Shown here: positions 60,960 to 64,000 of the stretch, in pieces
How positions within the stretch are numbered: the first letter of the stretch is position 1
How the letters are laid out: each line of letters begins with the position of its first letter
Assembly: GCA_902801515.1 (NCBI GenBank)
Contig: CADCII010000001.1
Coordinates: forward strand, 62,001-126,000
Length of the DNA: 64,000 bases
Direction: 5' to 3'
Origin: an uncultured Lachnospiraceae bacterium
GTDB lineage: Bacteria > Bacillota > Clostridia > Lachnospirales > Lachnospiraceae
The notes under the pieces: model-generated
Seen by the model: the letters and a program-made list of their open reading frames with translations, nothing else
What the model was told of the DNA's origin: nothing
Databases searched by the model: none
Translations under genes and position numbers: made by a program

Positions 60960-63281
60960 ATGAGGAGAGAAAGATATAAGCGCCTGATCATGTTTTTTGC
61001 ATCACTTTTAGTGATCGGCATGCAGACGGCTCATTTTGCCTATATCTGGTATACCGAATATAATCGCCGTTCCGTCATCCAGATCTTTTACTGGAGGCGA
61101 GGCAACTGGGTGCTGATCGGGCTGTATGCCCTGATCGTATTCCTGATGTCGAAGCTTTTTGGCGCACTTAAAGTGGGCTACATGCGGGTTCAGGATGTCA
61201 TCATAGCCCAGATCTGTTCGGTCATATGTACTAATATCATCGCATATGTCCAGCTGGCCCTGATCGGCCGCTGGCGCTTTCTTGACCATATAGGCCCCAT
61301 GCTCAGACTGACCGGGATCAATCTGGTCATAGTCATCCTGTGGGTCATTTTCATGCGGTGGATCTACAATACGATCTATCCGCCGAAGTCGGTCATACTG
61401 ATTTATGACGAGCATAATCCGGAAAAACTTCTCAAGAATATCGCGTCCCGCAGGGATAAATATGAGATCGCGGAGGCAGTCCTGATCGACCGTGGTATCG
61501 ATTATATCAAGGAGAGGATCCCCAGTTACCAGGCATGCATTCTCGGCGACATGCCGGCACATGAACGCAACCTTCTTGTGAAATATTGTTTTGAGATCGG
61601 AGTGCGGTGCTACTGCAGCCCGAAGATCTCGGACATCATGCTCATGAGCGCTGAGAAGATCCACATGTTCGATACGCCGCTGCTGCTGATGCGCAACCGC
61701 GGACTTACAGTGGAACAGCAGTTTGTAAAGAGAACTCTGGATATTATCGTCTGTATGCTTCTGACGGTTGTTCTTTCCCCGATACTCCTGCTGATCGCTC
61801 TTCTGGTGAAACTGTATGACGGCGGTCCCGTTTTCTACAGGCAGGACAGACTTACCAAAGACGGCCGCGTATTCAGGATCATCAAGTTCCGTTCCATGAG
61901 AGTGGATTCCGAGAACAAGAGCGGAGCCAGACTGGCGGCGCAGGGAGACTCACGGATCACTCCGGTGGGACGCGTGCTCAGGAAGATTCATTTTGACGAA
62001 CTGCCGCAGCTGTTCAATATCATCAAAGGTGATATGTCGATCGTCGGCCCCAGACCGGAGCGGCCGGAGATTGCTGCCCAGTATGAGGAGGAGATTCCCG
62101 AGTTCAGCTACAGACTCAAGGTTCTTGCCGGCCTTACAGGTTATGCGCAGGTCTATGGGAAGTACAATACGAAACCTTATGACAAACTCAAACTTGACCT
62201 GACCTATATTGAGAATTATTCACTTTTGCTGGACCTGCAGCTGGTCGCGACTACGGTTAAGATCCTGTTCCAGAAAGAGAATACGGAAGGCGTGGACCAG
62301 TCTCAGAAGACTGCTTCCGCAGGCGAAGAGAATATCGTATCCGACAAGAGACAGCTGGAGAAAGATGTCCAGAATACGATAAATGAACTGAAAGAAGAAG
62401 CGGTTTCAGGCTCATATGAGGATGTCACTCCGGAGAAGGCGGCTGCCCTTCCGCGAGGCGTCAGGGCAAAGGATGTTGCCGCCCAGCATGTTCCGGGTCT
62501 GCTGGTCTCTGTGATCATACCGGTCCACAACAGTTCAAAGACTCTGAAGGATGCCATCGACAGTGTGCTGGATCAGGATATGCATTTTGAATCAGCCCAG
62601 CGCATCGGACGCGGGAGCGTTCAGGAACTGGAGATCCTGGTGATCGACGATGCTTCCACAGACGATCTGGAATCGATAGAAAAACTGTATTCGGATCATC
62701 CGGAAGTGATCTTTCTCCACAATGAGCATAACCTTGGAGCGGCAAAGAGCCGCAACAGAGGGGTTCTGCTAGCCAGGGGCAAATATGTCGCTTTCCTGGA
62801 TGCGGATGATTCCTGGGACAGGGAGAAACTGAAGAAGCAGTTTGCCCGCATCTATGAGACCGGCGATGTTCTGTGCTGTACGGCACGGGAGCTGATGGAT
62901 GAAGACGGAAAGATGACCGGACGAGTTATCCCGGTGAAAGAACGTCTCACCTACAGGGATCTTCTGTGGCACAATCAGATCAATTGTTCCTCGGTTGTCA
63001 TGCTCACGAAGGTGGCAAGACGGTTCCCGATGGCGCATGAGGATTCACATGAGGACTATATTACCTGGATGCAGATCCTCAGCGAATATGATGAGGTCTG
63101 CGCAGTAAACGAACCTCTTCTCAGGTACAGAGTCTCAAACAAAGGCAAGAGCGGCAGCAAACTTCGCAGTGCTGTGATGACATACAAGGCATACCGCTAT
63201 ATGGGATTTGGTCCGCTGAAGAGTGCGGCGCTGTTTGTAAGCTACGCAGTCAACGGCGTGATTAAGTATACAAGAGCCTGA
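60960..63281 (+). CDS. polyprenyl-phosphate sugar transferase fused to a GT2 glycosyltransferase
   Basis: A 773-residue two-enzyme fusion. The N-terminal part (to about 250) has four or more membrane helices and a CoA-binding-like domain; about 258-445 is a bacterial sugar transferase (WbaP/EpsL type) with FRSMRVDSENKSG, HFDELPQLFNIIKGDMSIVGPRPERP and AGLTGYAQVYGKY. A charged linker (445-510) leads to a family 2 glycosyltransferase (about 513-773) with VIIPVHNSS, VIDDAST, LDADDSWD. The first domain would start a glycan on undecaprenyl phosphate and the second add another sugar. It opens the polysaccharide locus. Confidence 0.9.
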   Translation: MRRERYKRLIMFFASLLVIGMQTAHFAYIWYTEYNRRSVIQIFYWRRGNWVLIGLYALIVFLMSKLFGALKVGYMRVQDVIIAQICSVICTNIIAYVQLALIGRWRFLDHIGPMLRLTGINLVIVILWVIFMRWIYNTIYPPKSVILIYDEHNPEKLLKNIASRRDKYEIAEAVLIDRGIDYIKERIPSYQACILGDMPAHERNLLVKYCFEIGVRCYCSPKISDIMLMSAEKIHMFDTPLLLMRNRGLTVEQQFVKRTLDIIVCMLLTVVLSPILLLIALLVKLYDGGPVFYRQDRLTKDGRVFRIIKFRSMRVDSENKSGARLAAQGDSRITPVGRVLRKIHFDELPQLFNIIKGDMSIVGPRPERPEIAAQYEEEIPEFSYRLKVLAGLTGYAQVYGKYNTKPYDKLKLDLTYIENYSLLLDLQLVATTVKILFQKENTEGVDQSQKTASAGEENIVSDKRQLEKDVQNTINELKEEAVSGSYEDVTPEKAAALPRGVRAKDVAAQHVPGLLVSVIIPVHNSSKTLKDAIDSVLDQDMHFESAQRIGRGSVQELEILVIDDASTDDLESIEKLYSDHPEVIFLHNEHNLGAAKSRNRGVLLARGKYVAFLDADDSWDREKLKKQFARIYETGDVLCCTARELMDEDGKMTGRVIPVKERLTYRDLLWHNQINCSSVVMLTKVARRFPMAHEDSHEDYITWMQILSEYDEVCAVNEPLLRYRVSNKGKSGSKLRSAVMTYKAYRYMGFGPLKSAALFVSYAVNGVIKYTRA

Positions 63282-63315
63282 CGGTGTGACTTATGGAAGG
63301 ATACTTACACAATCT

Positions 63316-64000
63316 ATGCTGAATTATTTAGTTACGGAGCGTCGGCTGATATGGACGCTCGCCAAAAATGACTTCCGGAAGAAATTCGCAGGATCCTACC
63401 TCGGAGTCGTCTGGGCACTGGTGCAGCCGGTGGTGACGATCCTGGTTTACTGGTTTGTGTTCCAGGTCGGACTGAGGCAGACTTCCAGGGTGGGAGGCGT
63501 TCCCTTCATCCTGTGGATGCTGGCCGGACTGGTCCCGTGGTTTTATTTCAATGACGCGCTGCAGGGCGGGACAAAGTCTCTGGTTGAATACAGCTATCTG
63601 GTCAAAAAGGTAGTGTTCAAGATCGAGATCCTGCCTATGGTGAAGGCGGTCAGCGCTCTGTATGTACATGTCTTTTTCGTACTGCTGACCTGGCTGCTGT
63701 ACTGCGTATACGGCAAATTCCCGGGAATCTTTACCCTTCAGCTCATCTATTATTCTTTCTGTATGTTCCTGATGGTACTGAGCCTTGCCTACGCGACATC
63801 AGCGATCACAGTACTGTTCCGGGATATGGAGCAGCTGATCGCGATCGTGCTTCAGATCGGCGTCTGGGCAACACCTATCATGTGGAATCTGGCGGATATC
63901 GGCCTTCCCGGGTGGCTGGTCATACTGTTTAAAATGAACCCGATGTACTATATTGTCTACGGATACCGGGACACCCTGATCTTCCACAAAGGATTCTGGG
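63316..64000 (+). CDS. polysaccharide-export ABC transporter permease (partial)
   Basis: The first 228 codons of an ABC-2 type permease of the Wzm/TagG family, cut by the window edge. Six membrane segments are expected; the N-terminal motif KNDFRKKFAGSYLGVVWALVQP and the later AYATSAITVLFRDMEQLI and PMYYIVYGYRD are characteristic of O-antigen and teichoic acid exporters. Its ATPase partner should lie beyond the edge. It begins 34 bp after the fusion glycosyltransferase; a GGAAGG site is at 63295-63300, somewhat far from ATG 63316. Confidence 0.88.
   Translation, partial: MLNYLVTERRLIWTLAKNDFRKKFAGSYLGVVWALVQPVVTILVYWFVFQVGLRQTSRVGGVPFILWMLAGLVPWFYFNDALQGGTKSLVEYSYLVKKVVFKIEILPMVKAVSALYVHVFFVLLTWLLYCVYGKFPGIFTLQLIYYSFCMFLMVLSLAYATSAITVLFRDMEQLIAIVLQIGVWATPIMWNLADIGLPGWLVILFKMNPMYYIVYGYRDTLIFHKGFW

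Overview
The window reads as chromosomal DNA of a Gram-positive anaerobe of the Clostridia, most likely Lachnospiraceae-like. The evidence is a moderate GC content, strong AGGAGG-type ribosome binding sites, sigma-A promoters, the Firmicutes gene order priA-def-fmt-rsmB-rlmN-stp-prkC-rsgA-rpe-thiN, a class II GalT, a short archaeal-type ProRS, a DUF4317 protein, and a MurE with the meso-diaminopimelate motif DNPR. The genus is not decided. No rRNA, tRNA, CRISPR array, prophage or intact insertion sequence was found.

Layout. 1-10.8 kb: glyA, a GT2-GtrA membrane glycosyltransferase, a minus-strand pair (DUF402 protein and a butyryl-CoA:acetate-type CoA-transferase), galT, proS, an EamA transporter, and a PII-like protein translationally coupled to a cation/proton antiporter. 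10.8-24.7 kb: an SmtB-type metal sensor on the minus strand, then one long housekeeping operon from murE to thiN covering peptidoglycan precursor synthesis, replication restart, formyl-methionine handling, rRNA modification, Ser/Thr kinase and phosphatase signalling, ribosome assembly, the pentose phosphate pathway and thiamine diphosphate. A cluster of short palindromic repeats sits between fmt and rsmB.

24.7-41.4 kb: an accessory carbohydrate locus. A LysR regulator is divergent from about 14 kb of same-strand genes: a YjbQ protein, a TIM-like isomerase, an RbsABC-type importer (binding protein, double ATPase, two permeases), DhaK- and DhaL-type kinase subunits, a BtpA/SgcQ protein, an FGGY kinase, a UlaE-like epimerase, an AllA-like protein, an M29 aminopeptidase-like protein, a second YjbQ paralogue and an Ldh-family dehydrogenase. 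A convergent MFS transporter closes it. The combination mixes parts seen in erythritol/erythrulose loci (TIM-like isomerase, Dha-type kinase), yia/ula loci (FGGY kinase, UlaE, Ldh-type reductase) and sgc loci (BtpA plus a peptidase-like protein). I cannot name its substrate, and this is the best candidate in the window for an undescribed pathway.

41.4-53.6 kb: a gene-free stretch with a strong promoter, a NUDIX gene, two more sugar-phosphate isomerase/epimerase genes between GAGCC/GGCTC hairpins, then ychF-lgt-mreB-recD2-comF, a membrane-anchored cyclophilin, an ADP-ribose-type NUDIX hydrolase and an iron alcohol dehydrogenase. 53.6-64 kb: a repeat-derived hairpin, DUF4317 (minus strand), fucO, then MscS, a secreted CHAP-like protein, a small two-helix membrane protein and the cyclic-di-AMP pair cdaA-cdaR. 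The right end opens a polysaccharide locus: a rare fusion of a polyprenyl-phosphate sugar transferase with a GT2 glycosyltransferase, then a polysaccharide-export ABC permease cut by the window edge.
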